DNA of 29,971 nucleotides from Candidatus Omnitrophota bacterium (GCA_016206675.1 JACQRD010000064.1:1-29971); one strand, 5' to 3'. Numbered from the stretch's first letter, positions 1 to 8,507 are shown. Notes: generated from the sequence alone by a model not told the origin. A program made the numbers and translations.

Positions 1-341
1 AGCGGCGCCGAGTTCACGGCCGGGTCCGCCGCAGCCGGGCGTCTCCTGCCTGCGCCGAGGCTCCGGCAGGCAGGCGGAACCGCATCTGAGCGAGCCGGGG
101 TGCCGGAGGCACTACTAGCACACGAAACACAGCCAGCGGCGGCGGGGGCGAACCGCGAGTGACTGTGCGGGCTCAGCCCGGGGGCGGCAAACTGCCTTTG
201 AGACACGGCCGGCCTGTTCGACGAGCCCGACCGGCGAGGAGTTGGCCGGCCGGTTTGCCGCATCCCGGGCGCCCGGAGCCCGCACCGGAGCGAGCGGGAC
301 GGCCACGCCGCCGCAAAGGCGGCGCAGCCGACCATCACTCA
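1..341. other. GC-rich palindromic stretch without a convincing gene
   Basis: No recognisable protein is encoded here. An inverted repeat is formed by CCTGCCTG at 45-52 and CAGGCAGG at 67-74. A second hairpin is at 306-324. A 75-codon minus-strand reading frame (342 to 115) begins with a TGATG overlap on the bioD stop codon, but its product is an Arg/Pro/Cys-rich sequence without resemblance to any family I know, so I do not call it a gene. The stretch is probably the 3' end of the bio transcript plus spacer. Confidence 0.5.
306..324 (-). terminator. Hairpin just downstream of bioD, possible transcription end
   Basis: A perfect 7-bp stem (CGCCGCC at 306-312, GGCGGCG at 318-324) with a 5-base loop lies about 18 bases after the bioD stop codon. 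There is no run of T after it on the minus strand, so it is not a canonical intrinsic terminator. It could still end transcription or protect a 3' end. Confidence 0.3.
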
Positions 342-1082
342 TCAGCTCACAAACAACCGGCGCAACCAGCGGCGGTCGAGGGCGCGATCGATCCAGCGGC
401 TCAGTTGCGCGACGCTGCGGCGTCGGCGCAGATGCGGCAGCACACCGGCCATCGGGACCTTGCCCAGTCGCCGCAACACCTCAGGATTGGTGCGGGCCGC
501 CAGACGGCCCATACGGCCGGAGGGCGGCGGCGCGTGATGGTTGACGATGAGCCCGGCCACGCGCACGCCGGCCTGGCGCGCGCAGCGCAGGGTCAGCAGC
601 GTATGGTTGAGCGTGCCCAGCCCGGGCCGGGCGACGATCACGACCGGCAATCCCAGCTGCCTGGCAAGGTCGGCCACGCTGGCTCGCGCCGTCAACGGGA
701 CGAGCAGCCCGCCGATGCCCTCGACGATGACCACGTCGTGCCGTCGAGCCAGCGCGCCAAAGGCGCGCACCAGCCGCCGCATCGAGATAGGCCGGCGCGC
801 GCGCGACGCCGCCGTTGAGGGAGCCAGCGGCTCCCGATAGCAGACGGGGTTGACAAGCGGCCACGGATCGCGGGTGCGGGCCGCCTGCGCCAACGCCATC
901 GCGTCATCCGACACCCATCGAGCGCGACCACCATCACGCCTCCGCCGGCCGCCCGTGGCCACCGGCTTCATCACCCCGGCGTCGAGGCCGTGCTGCCGGC
1001 ACCAGGCAGCCAGCCCGCAGGCCACGACGGTTTTCCCGACACCCGTATCGGTGCCTGTCACGAACACGCCTCGTATCCGCAT
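342..1082 (-). CDS. bioD: ATP-dependent dethiobiotin synthetase BioD
   Basis: This cytoplasmic enzyme closes the ureido ring of 7,8-diaminopelargonate with CO2 and ATP to give dethiobiotin, the penultimate step of biotin synthesis. The 246-residue product starts with the family's P-loop GTDTGVGKT (residues about 10-18). KPVATGG follows near residue 40, and EGIGGLLVPL, the second conserved BioD motif, lies near residue 121. Its length is normal for the family. It lies downstream of bioF in the same direction, 76 bases apart, with a heptad hairpin filling the gap. The start is ATG at 1082; no clear Shine-Dalgarno sequence precedes it. No bioA or bioB is visible here. Confidence 0.95.
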   Translation of the reverse strand: MRIRGVFVTGTDTGVGKTVVACGLAAWCRQHGLDAGVMKPVATGGRRRRDGGRARWVSDDAMALAQAARTRDPWPLVNPVCYREPLAPSTAASRARRPISMRRLVRAFGALARRHDVVIVEGIGGLLVPLTARASVADLARQLGLPVVIVARPGLGTLNHTLLTLRCARQAGVRVAGLIVNHHAPPPSGRMGRLAARTNPEVLRRLGKVPMAGVLPHLRRRRSVAQLSRWIDRALDRRWLRRLFVS

Positions 1083-1098
1083 GTCTATCGCATCGGCT

Positions 1099-1173
1099 AG
1101 CGTATAGCGTTCAGCGTAGAGCGTATAGTGAATCAGCCTATACGCTACACGCTATCCGCTAAACGCTACGCGA
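1099..1173. repeat. Heptad hairpin between bioF and bioD
   Basis: Left arm: four 7-base units of the AGCGTAT type (1099-1126). Right arm: five units of the TATACGC/TACACGC type (1139-1173). The two arms are imperfect inverse complements separated by 12 bases. The right arm runs into the last codons of bioF. See the family finding. Confidence 0.85.
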
Positions 1174-2349
1174 TAGCGCCTCTATCAATTGATCGACGTG
1201 CGCGTCGGTGTGCAGGGCGGTCACGCTCAATCGCAATCGGGCCTCGCCATTGGGCACCGTGGGCGGGCGGATCGGCGGCGCCCAGACGCCGTGCGCCATC
1301 AGCGCCTGCGACACGGCCAGGGCGCGCGAGGCGAATCCGAGCCTCACCGGCAAAATATGGGACGCGCAGGAACTGGTCTGGAAGCCCTCGGCCGTCAGCG
1401 CGCGGTGCAATCGCCTCGCTGCCGCGTCCAACCGCTGCCGCCGCTGCGGCTGCTGCTCAACGAGGCGCAGCGCCTCCCGGGCGGCCGCGACGATCGGCGG
1501 TGCGAGTGCTGTCGTATAGATGAACGTCCGCGCCTTGTTCACGAGATAGTCGATCAGCTGCGCCGACCCCGCCACGAAGGCGCCCTGGCATCCTAGGGCC
1601 TTGCCGAGTGTGGCCATATAGATGAGACGGTCGCACGTCAGCCGCTGCCGCTCCAGGCTGCCCCGCCCGGTGGCGCCGGTGACAAAGGCGCCGTGCGCAT
1701 CATCCACATAGAGGATCGCCTCGTGCGCCTCGGCCAGCTCCGCCAGCTCCGCCAGCGGTGCCTCGTCGCCGTCCATGCTGAAGACGCCCTCAGTGACGAT
1801 CAGCCGTCGGCGCGCCTGCGAAGGGCGCGAGAGCAGCCGGCGCAGGTCCTCAACCTCGTTGTGCCGGAAGACCCGGAAGGCCGCCCGGGTCGCGCGCGCC
1901 GCATCCAGCAGGCTGGCATGCGAGAGCCGGTCGATGAAGACGGCGTCGTCGGCCCCGAGCAAGGCCCCCAGCGCCCCGAGATTCGCCTGATAGCCGCTGG
2001 GAAACACCATCGCCGCCTCAGCACCCTGCCATGCGGCCAGGTCGGCTTCCAACTGTCGGTGCAGTAACGTACTTCCCGCCAGCAACCGTGAGGCGCGCGC
2101 CCCCACCCCCCACTGGCGCGCGGCCTGTGCGGCCGCCTCAGCCAGGCGCCCCTCGCCGGCAAGCCCGAGATAGTCGTTCGAGCACCAGCAGACGTACGAG
2201 GCGCCGTTGATCATCACCCGCGGGCCGTCAACCGCTTCGACGACGGTGAGGGTACGGCGCAACTCCTGAGTGCTGAGCTCGGCAAGCTCGTCGGCGCACT
2301 CTCTTAGGAGTCGGTCAAGCGACAAGCGGGGGACGGTTGAAGACGGCAT
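1159..2349 (-). CDS. bioF: 8-amino-7-oxononanoate synthase BioF
   Basis: This PLP enzyme condenses pimeloyl-thioester with L-alanine to 8-amino-7-oxononanoate (KAPA), the first step in building the biotin rings. The 396-residue product has fold-type I aminotransferase hallmarks: an N-terminal NDYLGLA motif, DDAHGAF (the Asp that contacts the PLP ring nitrogen) and TLGKALG, which holds the Schiff-base lysine. The frame stays open upstream to 2418, but that extension is translation of a heptad repeat, so I start at ATG 2349. No Shine-Dalgarno sequence is seen because the repeat abuts the start. It precedes bioD, giving a partial biotin operon. Confidence 0.93.
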   Translation of the reverse strand: MPSSTVPRLSLDRLLRECADELAELSTQELRRTLTVVEAVDGPRVMINGASYVCWCSNDYLGLAGEGRLAEAAAQAARQWGVGARASRLLAGSTLLHRQLEADLAAWQGAEAAMVFPSGYQANLGALGALLGADDAVFIDRLSHASLLDAARATRAAFRVFRHNEVEDLRRLLSRPSQARRRLIVTEGVFSMDGDEAPLAELAELAEAHEAILYVDDAHGAFVTGATGRGSLERQRLTCDRLIYMATLGKALGCQGAFVAGSAQLIDYLVNKARTFIYTTALAPPIVAAAREALRLVEQQPQRRQRLDAAARRLHRALTAEGFQTSSCASHILPVRLGFASRALAVSQALMAHGVWAPPIRPPTVPNGEARLRLSVTALHTDAHVDQLIEALSRSV

Positions 2350-2356
2350 GGAACGC

Positions 2357-2480
2357 AAGCACCAAATCCCAAATCCCAATAACCAAACAAATCCCAAATC
2401 CCAACTTCCAAATTCCAAACTGTTTGGAGCTTGGTGCTTGGTGCTTATTTGGTGCTTGGGATTTGGTGCTTGGTGCTTTC
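2357..2480. repeat. Long heptad hairpin upstream of bioF
   Basis: Left arm 2357-2419 consists of units such as CAAATCC and CAAGCAC. Right arm 2422-2480 consists of CTTGGTG, GGTGCTT and GGGATTT units. It fills most of the 153-base gap between the oxidoreductase stop and the bioF start. It is a close relative of the hairpin at 22821-22946; both end with TTGGTGCTTTCG. Confidence 0.9.
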
Positions 2481-2502
2481 GTGAGGATCATATGGTGGAG
2501 GA

Positions 2503-3546
2503 TCAGCGAACGACCATGGGAAGGAACTCCGTGCAGCCAAAAACACCAAAGAGGCCATGGGCCTTCAGCCACATGCCCCGCTTGAGGTAGCCGAGCGCGG
2601 GCCCGATCACGTTGGCGGCCATCGTGGTCTCATCGCCGAGGACGAAGCGGTGGCTGGAGCGCTTGCCGTCGATGGTGATCCCGGTGAGCGTCATCGTCGT
2701 GGACACCGGTTTCTTCGGATGGCGCGTGTCCATGACCCCGCCGACCTCCACCTGCTCGGGCGAGTCGACCACACCCACCCGCTGCAGCAGCACGTCATCG
2801 GCATGCTCCATGTGGCGCAGCTCCAACAGGCCGTTGGTCCGCTCAAGTAACTCATCGATCTCCGCATCCGTCATGGCCGCGGCGCGCTCCACGGAATAGC
2901 CCGGCAGATGCGCGATATCCTCGCGGATGGTGGCGCGGTAGGCCTCCCAATTGGCGATGCCCACCCCCCACCAGATGTCCACCTTCTCCACTTCGATAAA
3001 CGACTGGGCTGCCAGCACGGCGGCGGCGGCCAAGGTGCCCGGGGTCGCGCCGCAGCCGGTCAAGACCACGCTGCGCGAGGCCTTCACGATCGGATCAAGC
3101 TGCAGCATCAGCTCCACCGCCCGCGTGCGCTTCAGCACGTCCACGAAGACCAGCCCCGAGGCCGCGGTCACGCAGCGCTTGATGATGTTGGGGATGAACT
3201 CATTGGGCAGATTTGGGAGTGCCACGACGATGCCGTCGAGCCCATCCGCCAGCTGCAGCATGGCGCCTACTGGATCATCACAATGCCGGGCGTCCACCTC
3301 GGTGGCGACGGCGACTCCGCCGCCGTCCGAGCCCCCCTCCGCCGCGCGGTAGCCGCCGACGAGATCGCCGCTGATGCCGGCGATGAGAGCCGCCTTAAGC
3401 CCCTGCGGGGACGCCACGATCCCTTTGCTGTCGCAAATGGCCGCCAGCCGCATCTGCCGCTTGGCCCCGATGATGCGCGCCGCCGCCTTGCCCAGGCCGC
3501 CCGCCCCCAGCACCGCCACCCTCATCGGCCCCTCGTGCTGTGTCAT
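2503..3546 (-). CDS. Saccharopine dehydrogenase-like NAD(P)-binding oxidoreductase
   Basis: A 347-residue cytoplasmic protein with a Rossmann nucleotide-binding start, VAVLGAGGLGKAAAR (residues about 10-24). A region VLTGCGATPGTLAAAA near the middle resembles saccharopine-dehydrogenase-like oxidoreductases annotated in cyanobacteria and other phyla. I cannot name the substrate. The Shine-Dalgarno AGGAGG (3555-3560) at 8 bases fixes the start at ATG 3546 rather than the downstream ATG at 3525. It follows the LacI regulator by 52 bases and precedes bioF, so it may be under LacI control. The family assignment is moderate; an NAD(P)-dependent dehydrogenase is safe. Confidence 0.75.
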   Translation of the reverse strand: MTQHEGPMRVAVLGAGGLGKAAARIIGAKRQMRLAAICDSKGIVASPQGLKAALIAGISGDLVGGYRAAEGGSDGGGVAVATEVDARHCDDPVGAMLQLADGLDGIVVALPNLPNEFIPNIIKRCVTAASGLVFVDVLKRTRAVELMLQLDPIVKASRSVVLTGCGATPGTLAAAAVLAAQSFIEVEKVDIWWGVGIANWEAYRATIREDIAHLPGYSVERAAAMTDAEIDELLERTNGLLELRHMEHADDVLLQRVGVVDSPEQVEVGGVMDTRHPKKPVSTTMTLTGITIDGKRSSHRFVLGDETTMAANVIGPALGYLKRGMWLKAHGLFGVFGCTEFLPMVVR

Positions 3547-3567
3547 GGCGTTCGCCTCCTACTGACG

Positions 3568-3595
3568 GCTGTGTGCTGTCTGCTGTGTGCTATCA
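3568..3595. repeat. Single-arm heptad array upstream of the oxidoreductase
   Basis: Three and a half 7-base units (GCTGTGT, GCTGTCT, GCTGTGT, GCTATCA) lie in the 52-base gap between lacI and the oxidoreductase. The two unit types are the same two that form the opposite arms of the hairpins at 12794 and 17031, here mixed in one arm. Confidence 0.75.
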
Positions 3596-3598
3596 CGG

Positions 3599-4597
3599 TT
3601 ATCTTTCTATCCACGTCTGGCGGCACGACTGCCGCTCCACCAGCTCCGTCGGCAGCAGCAGCTTCGTCGGGGCGGACTTCTTGCCCTTCTGCAGCAGCAG
3701 CTCCAACCCCAGCCGGCCCATGTCGGCCAGCGGCTGCCGCACCGTCGTCAGCGGCACCCGGCCGTGCGCGGCGATGGGGTTGTCGTCGAAGCCGACTACT
3801 GAGAGCTCCTCCGGCACCCGCACGCCTTTGGCGAGGGCGACGTTGATCGTTTCTTGCGCCATCTCATCGCTCGCCACGAAGATGGCCGTGGGGCGGTCCT
3901 TCATGGCCAGCAGCGCTTCGGTCGCGGTCCGCGCGCTGGGCAGGCCGAAATCGCCGAAACGGATGTACTCTTCGCGCGCGGGCCGCGCGCGGTCCTTTAA
4001 CGCCTTCACGAACCCGTCGAGGCGATCCAGCCCCGACTGCGTCTTCAGATCGCCGGTAATCGTCGCGATGTCCTGATGGCCCAACTTGAGGAGGAAGTCG
4101 ACGACCTTTTCGGCGGCGGTGCGGTTGTCGATCGCCACGCAGTGCACCGGCAGATCCGCCATGTAATGGTTGAGCACCACCGTCGGCACGCCTTCCTCGA
4201 GCGTCTGATCGAGCAGCTCCTCGCAGCCGTAGATGTCCACGAAGATGATCCCGTCCACCGCCGAGGAGGCCGGCCGGGTCTTGCCGTCGGTGATGTGCAG
4301 CAGCAAATCGCAGCGCGCCCGCTCCGCCGCGATGCCCACCCCCTTGATCACCTGCAGCGCGTAGTAGGAATGGAAGATGCCCTCAAAACGCGGGATGATC
4401 AGCCCGACGGTGTTCGTCTTGCCCGAGGCCAGCCGCTGCGCGCTCGGATTCGGATGGTACTTCAGCTTCTTGATCGCCTCCAGGACCATCTGGCGATTGG
4501 CGTCAGAGACCGTCGAGATCCCGTTGATGACGCGCGAGACGGTGGTGGTGGACACCCCCGCCGTCTTCGCCACTGCCTCAATGTTGATCTTCTTCAT
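3599..4597 (-). CDS. LacI-family transcriptional regulator
   Basis: A 332-residue DNA-binding repressor/activator of the LacI/GalR family. The N-terminal helix-turn-helix and hinge are plain: IEAVAKTAGVSTTTVSRVI (residues about 7-25), then the hinge with the LASGKTNTVGLIIP junction near residue 60. A periplasmic-binding-protein-like sensor domain follows, containing FVASDEMAQ and VVGFDDNPIA. Length is normal. The ligand is not evident; most relatives bind sugars. It comes 30 bases after the second secretin gene and before the oxidoreductase and bio genes. Upstream AGGGAGG is a possible ribosome-binding site, though rather distant. Confidence 0.92.
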   Translation of the reverse strand: MKKINIEAVAKTAGVSTTTVSRVINGISTVSDANRQMVLEAIKKLKYHPNPSAQRLASGKTNTVGLIIPRFEGIFHSYYALQVIKGVGIAAERARCDLLLHITDGKTRPASSAVDGIIFVDIYGCEELLDQTLEEGVPTVVLNHYMADLPVHCVAIDNRTAAEKVVDFLLKLGHQDIATITGDLKTQSGLDRLDGFVKALKDRARPAREEYIRFGDFGLPSARTATEALLAMKDRPTAIFVASDEMAQETINVALAKGVRVPEELSVVGFDDNPIAAHGRVPLTTVRQPLADMGRLGLELLLQKGKKSAPTKLLLPTELVERQSCRQTWIER

Positions 4598-4627
4598 GCG
4601 ACGTCCGCGATCCTCCCTGTGGAGCGG

Positions 4628-6148
4628 TTACTCGAGATCCGACCGGGCGAGGTTCGCCCCGGCCGGGTTGACCAATTGCGCCGTCACGAAGATCAGGAGA
4701 TTCGAGCGCTCCACCGACTCGTCTTCCTTGCGGAAGAGCTTGCCGATCAGCGGCAGCCGCCCGAGCCCCGGCACCCTCGTGACGGTGGTCCGGTTCGTAT
4801 CCTTCATCAGGCCGCCCAGCACGACGGTATCCCCGTTGTCGATGACCACACTCGTCTCCAGATTGCGCGAGGTGAAGCGCGGCAGCGTCACATCCCCGCC
4901 GAAGCTGTCGTCCGTCTTGCGGTCGCTGACCTCCGGCTTCAGCGCCATGGTGATCGTCCGCTGATCCTGCCCGATGCTCGGGGTGACGTGCAGCAGGATG
5001 CCGAGATCCTTCGTGATGAAATCCTGGGGCACGTTGATAAAGCGGGTCTCCGCCACCCCGCTGACCGTATCCGCGAAATCACCGTCGCTGTTGAGATCCT
5101 TCCGGGTGACCGTGGCCTGATAGCGGGTGGCGTAGACGTACTCGGTGACGATCTTGATCGTCGCCGTCTGGTGGTTCAGGGTGGTCACCCGGGGCGCGGA
5201 GAGCGTCTTGGTTCGGTCGTTCTGGGCCAGCGCGTGCAGCACCGCTGAATATTGCGTGCCGCTCAAAATGCCTTCCAGCGTGAAATTGAGCGCGTTGCCG
5301 GAGGTCTGGTTGGTGAAGCTGGTGAAGTCGATTTTCGAGCCCCGCTGCAGCGAGCTGCCGAGGCTGGCCAGCTGCACGCCCGGCGCGCGGGTGCCATCGA
5401 CCTGCGTCTTCTTCGTCAGCGCCACATTGCCGGTCAGCTGCCCGTCGAGGTTCCACTCGTCGGTGTCGGTCAGGGTGACCTCCACGAACCGAGCCTCGAT
5501 GAGCACCTGCTGCGGAGCCACGTCCAGCGCTGCGAGCAGGACCTCGATCTGCTGGAGGTGGTAGGGGCTGTGGCGCACGATGAGCGAGTCGCTGCGCTCA
5601 TCCAGCTCAATCGAGCTCTCGCCAATCTGAGGAATAATGGCGTCGAGCGTGTCGCGCAGCGTCTTCAACTGCCGGATGCCCTTCGGCTGCAGGGCCACGC
5701 TCTCCCGGCTGCTCGTAAACGGCTCAAAGGCGGCCGTCAATCCCGCGCCCTGGCGCAGCGCAAAGACGCGCGTTTCCATGGGCTCCGCGTCCATCTCCTC
5801 CTTGGTGGCGACCCACAAGGCGTCGCCGTCGCGGCGATAGAGCAGCCCCTGCGCCGTCAGCAGATGCTCCAGCGCCCTCTGCAGCGGCAGGGCCACCAGG
5901 TGGACGCTGACCGGCCTGGCCGCCTGTTTCGCCTTGTCCGACACGAAGATGTTCACGCCGGCATGGTCGGAGAGAAACTGCATGGCGGAGACGAAATCCA
6001 CGCCTTGGAAATCTGCGCTTACCGGCTGGTTGAGCCGCGCTTGAACCGGCATCGGCGCCGGCGGCTCAACGGCCTGCGCGACACCGCAGAGGGCAAGGCT
6101 CAAGAGAGCAGCGAGCAGCCGTGACAAGTGCCAGGTGCCAGGTGACAT
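4628..6148 (-). CDS. Secretin (GspD/PilQ family), second of a tandem pair
   Basis: An outer-membrane secretin monomer of about 506 residues, shorter than usual. A signal peptide (SRLLAALLSLALCGVAQA) precedes an STN/N0-type domain (residues about 30-120), then an N1-type domain with DERSDSLIV and VLIEARFVEV, then the secretin channel domain with VVLGGLMKD and VPGLGRLPLIGKLF, the conserved C-terminal signature. A calcium-loop-like insert, DLNSDGDFADT, interrupts the channel domain (nt about 5066-5098). I start at ATG 6148; a GTG at 6175 would overlap the upstream gene. The first codons are encoded by a short heptad array. It is a paralogue of the upstream secretin. Confidence 0.85.
   Translation of the reverse strand: MSPGTWHLSRLLAALLSLALCGVAQAVEPPAPMPVQARLNQPVSADFQGVDFVSAMQFLSDHAGVNIFVSDKAKQAARPVSVHLVALPLQRALEHLLTAQGLLYRRDGDALWVATKEEMDAEPMETRVFALRQGAGLTAAFEPFTSSRESVALQPKGIRQLKTLRDTLDAIIPQIGESSIELDERSDSLIVRHSPYHLQQIEVLLAALDVAPQQVLIEARFVEVTLTDTDEWNLDGQLTGNVALTKKTQVDGTRAPGVQLASLGSSLQRGSKIDFTSFTNQTSGNALNFTLEGILSGTQYSAVLHALAQNDRTKTLSAPRVTTLNHQTATIKIVTEYVYATRYQATVTRKDLNSDGDFADTVSGVAETRFINVPQDFITKDLGILLHVTPSIGQDQRTITMALKPEVSDRKTDDSFGGDVTLPRFTSRNLETSVVIDNGDTVVLGGLMKDTNRTTVTRVPGLGRLPLIGKLFRKEDESVERSNLLIFVTAQLVNPAGANLARSDLE
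5066..5098 (-). other. Calcium-loop-like insert in secretin 2
   Basis: DLNSDGDFADT has the DxNxDGDF spacing of EF-hand/dockerin-type calcium loops. It sits between two strands of the channel domain, at the same place as the insert in the neighbouring secretin. Calcium binding is inferred. Confidence 0.6.
6124..6144. repeat. Short heptad array at the start of secretin 2
   Basis: Three 7-base units (ACAAGTG, CCAGGTG, CCAGGTG) lie immediately inside the start codon at 6148 and encode SPGTWHL, the residues before the hydrophobic core of the signal peptide. Confidence 0.6.
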
Positions 6149-6158
6149 GCGAACGCGG

Positions 6159-8507
6159 CTACGTGGTGGGGCCACGGGGGGCGAGAATCTTCGCGGTGAT
6201 GAAGATCAGGAGGTTCTTGCGCGTGCTGCTGCTCTGCTTCTGGCGGAACAGATTGCCCACCAGCGGCAGATCGCCAAGCCACGGCACCTTCACGATGGAG
6301 TCGCTGGTGCTGTCCTTCATGAGGCCGCCCAAGACGACGGTCTGGCCGTCTTCGATGACGACACTTGTGGTCAGCTGGCTGGAGGTAAACTCCGGTACGG
6401 TCACCCCCCCGCCCAGATCGCGGAACTGGCTGAAGCTGCTCACTTCCGGGGCGAGGACGAGCGTCATCGTCTTCAGGTCCTGCCCCACGCTCGGGGTGAC
6501 GTTGAGCAGGATGCCGATGTCCCGCTTCTGCAGATCCCTCGGCACGTTGGCGAACTCGGTTTCGCCGGCGTCGTCGAAGTCGCCGTCGCCGTTGATGTCG
6601 AACTGGATGAGCGAGACCTCATACCGCGTGGGATAGTTGAACTCCTCCACCACGCGAATTTGGGCCGAGCGGTTGTTCAGGGCGGTGATGCGGGGGGCGG
6701 AGAGCGTCTTCGTCTTCTTGGACTCCTCCAGCAGATGCAGCACCGCCTCGAACTGCGTGCCGGTGAGCACACCCTGCAGCGTGAGGTTCAACCCTTCGCT
6801 CTCGCGCGAGAGCGCGGGAAACTTGGCCCCGCCGCCGCTGGCCAGCGCCTGGCCGCTGCCCTGGGTCCCGTCGCCCTGCCCTTTCTTGTCGAGCACGAGC
6901 TGCCCGTTGAGCACCGCTTCCACGCCGATGTGCTCCAGCTCCGTCATGTTCACTTCGAGAAACCGCGCTTCGATCAGCACCTGGGTGGGCGTGACATCCA
7001 GGCGGCTGAGCAGCTGCTCGACCAGGGAAAGATTGTCGGCGGTGTTGGTCACAATCAAGGCCCCGCTGCGCTCATCCACCACGAGCTTGCTGTCGGGCAT
7101 CTGGGGAATGCTGCGCTCCACCAGCTCCTTGATCGACTGCATCTCCAGCGCGGGGTCGGGCTCCACCGCCGAGGTCTCAAGGGCGAAGGGCCCGAGGCCG
7201 TTGCGCAGGAAAAAGACGCGCGTCTGCAGCGGCTCGCTGGCGAACTCCTCCGCCGAGGCAATCAGCACCGCATCGCGGTCGACGCGATAGGCCAGCGACG
7301 CGTTCTTCGTAAGATACTTCAGCGCGGTCTCAATCGGCAACTCCGTCACCTTGACGGACACGCGGCTTCCCTTCAGATCCAAGTGGGGCGAGGGGATGAT
7401 GCTGACGTTGGCTGCATCCGCGATGAACTCCAGCACGTCCCCGAGCGGCACGTCGGTGAACTCCATGCTGATGGGGGCTTGCAGCGCCTTCGCGATGCTG
7501 GCCCCCACGGCGGAAGACGGCACCGCGCTGACGAATTCCACCGGCTGGGCCTGCGGCAGCAGCTGCGCCTTCAAGACGTCGTTGACCATCGAGCGCTCAT
7601 CGCGCTCCACCGAGGCGACCAGCCGCTGCCGCTCGTCCTCCAGCTTTGCCACTTGGGCGCGCTCCAGCAGTCGCCGCGCCTCGGCCTGCTGCGGATCTTG
7701 GGCCAGCACGCGCTGCAGCAGCTCGATGGCGGCGTCGTAGTTGCGCTCCTTGAGAGAGAGCTTGGCGTATTTCAGGATGGTCTCCAGCTCGATGCGCTTG
7801 GCCGTCAGCTGCTGCTGAAGCTCGGGCACCCGGGCGCTGGGGACTGAGGGGCGGCCGCCGCGGGCCGCCACCTGGGCGCGCAGCTCGGCCTGCTTTGTCT
7901 GCGCCTGCACGATCAGCCGCTGTGCATCGCGCACCAGCGGATGCGACGGCTCGATGAGCACCATTTGCTGCAGCACGTCCGCCGCCTGCTCGTACTGCCG
8001 TTGGCGATACAACGCGAGCCCTTTCGTATACAGGCGCTTGATCTGCTGCTCCCTGGCGACGTCGATCTGCCCGCGGGCGCCGGCCGCCTGCCGCAGGCGC
8101 TGCGCGGCCTTTTCGCGTGCGAGCTTCACGGCCAGCTCCATGGCCGCAGAGCGCAGCCGCGCCTGCGCGCGCGCATCCGCCGCGCGGCGGGCTTCGAGCT
8201 GCCGCTGCGCTTTGGTCATCAACTGGAGGGCTTCCCGGTGGGTGGCGTCCAACTGCAGTACCGCCCGGAATGCGGCTTGCGCGCCGAGGGCGTCGCCTTG
8301 CTGCAACAGCTGCTTGCCCGTGGCAAGGTGGCCGCTGATGGCGCGCTCGACACTCTCCGAGGCGTCACGGCTCTCGCCACCGGCGGATGCGGTAAGAGAG
8401 AAACTCGCGAAGAGCGCAATGAACAGAAGGCGCCACGAACAATGTGGCGCACCCGCCTTCCGGTTAGGGAGAGCGTGCGGAGGTAAGCGGCACCGCAACC
8501 TCTTCAT
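6159..8507 (-). CDS. TPR-containing secretin (GspD/PilQ family), first of a tandem pair
   Basis: A 782-residue outer-membrane channel protein. Domains in order: signal peptide (LLFIALFASFSLTASA), a long helical TPR-like region (about residues 40-300) with repeated alanine/glutamine-rich helices, an STN/N0 domain (SMEFTDVPLGDVLEFIADAA), an N1 domain ending in VLIEARFLEV, then the secretin domain with VVLGGLMKD and VPWLGDLPLVGNLF. An insert DINGDGDFDD in the channel domain looks like a calcium loop. The start chosen is ATG 8507, which overlaps the preceding PilP-like gene by 44 bases; ATG plus basic residues just before the hydrophobic core supports it. The periplasmic TPRs may replace a separate pilotin or PilF-like partner. 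Confidence 0.88.
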   Translation of the reverse strand: MKRLRCRLPPHALPNRKAGAPHCSWRLLFIALFASFSLTASAGGESRDASESVERAISGHLATGKQLLQQGDALGAQAAFRAVLQLDATHREALQLMTKAQRQLEARRAADARAQARLRSAAMELAVKLAREKAAQRLRQAAGARGQIDVAREQQIKRLYTKGLALYRQRQYEQAADVLQQMVLIEPSHPLVRDAQRLIVQAQTKQAELRAQVAARGGRPSVPSARVPELQQQLTAKRIELETILKYAKLSLKERNYDAAIELLQRVLAQDPQQAEARRLLERAQVAKLEDERQRLVASVERDERSMVNDVLKAQLLPQAQPVEFVSAVPSSAVGASIAKALQAPISMEFTDVPLGDVLEFIADAANVSIIPSPHLDLKGSRVSVKVTELPIETALKYLTKNASLAYRVDRDAVLIASAEEFASEPLQTRVFFLRNGLGPFALETSAVEPDPALEMQSIKELVERSIPQMPDSKLVVDERSGALIVTNTADNLSLVEQLLSRLDVTPTQVLIEARFLEVNMTELEHIGVEAVLNGQLVLDKKGQGDGTQGSGQALASGGGAKFPALSRESEGLNLTLQGVLTGTQFEAVLHLLEESKKTKTLSAPRITALNNRSAQIRVVEEFNYPTRYEVSLIQFDINGDGDFDDAGETEFANVPRDLQKRDIGILLNVTPSVGQDLKTMTLVLAPEVSSFSQFRDLGGGVTVPEFTSSQLTTSVVIEDGQTVVLGGLMKDSTSDSIVKVPWLGDLPLVGNLFRQKQSSSTRKNLLIFITAKILAPRGPTT
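6558..6599 (-). other. Calcium-loop-like insert in secretin 1
   Basis: DINGDGDFDDAGET (residues about 637-650) follows the DxNxDGDFxD pattern. It is flanked by YPTRYEVSLIQF and FANVPRD, matching the position of the related insert in secretin 2. Confidence 0.65.

Noticed and set aside
115..342. 75-codon frame overlapping the bioD stop as TGATG
   Set aside because: No family resemblance, and composition looks like untranslated GC-rich sequence; kept only as a remark.
2350..2418. N-terminal extension of BioF (FGSWDLGFVW-type residues)
   Set aside because: It is translation of a heptad repeat; BioF homology begins after ATG 2349.
4076..5248. Plus-strand open frame across lacI and the second secretin
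   Set aside because: Antisense shadow typical of GC-rich DNA; it spans two well-supported genes.
6135..7847. Long plus-strand open frame antisense to the first secretin
   Set aside because: It is rich in His/Gln/Arg/Leu and mirrors the secretin codons; the minus-strand frame has full domain motifs.
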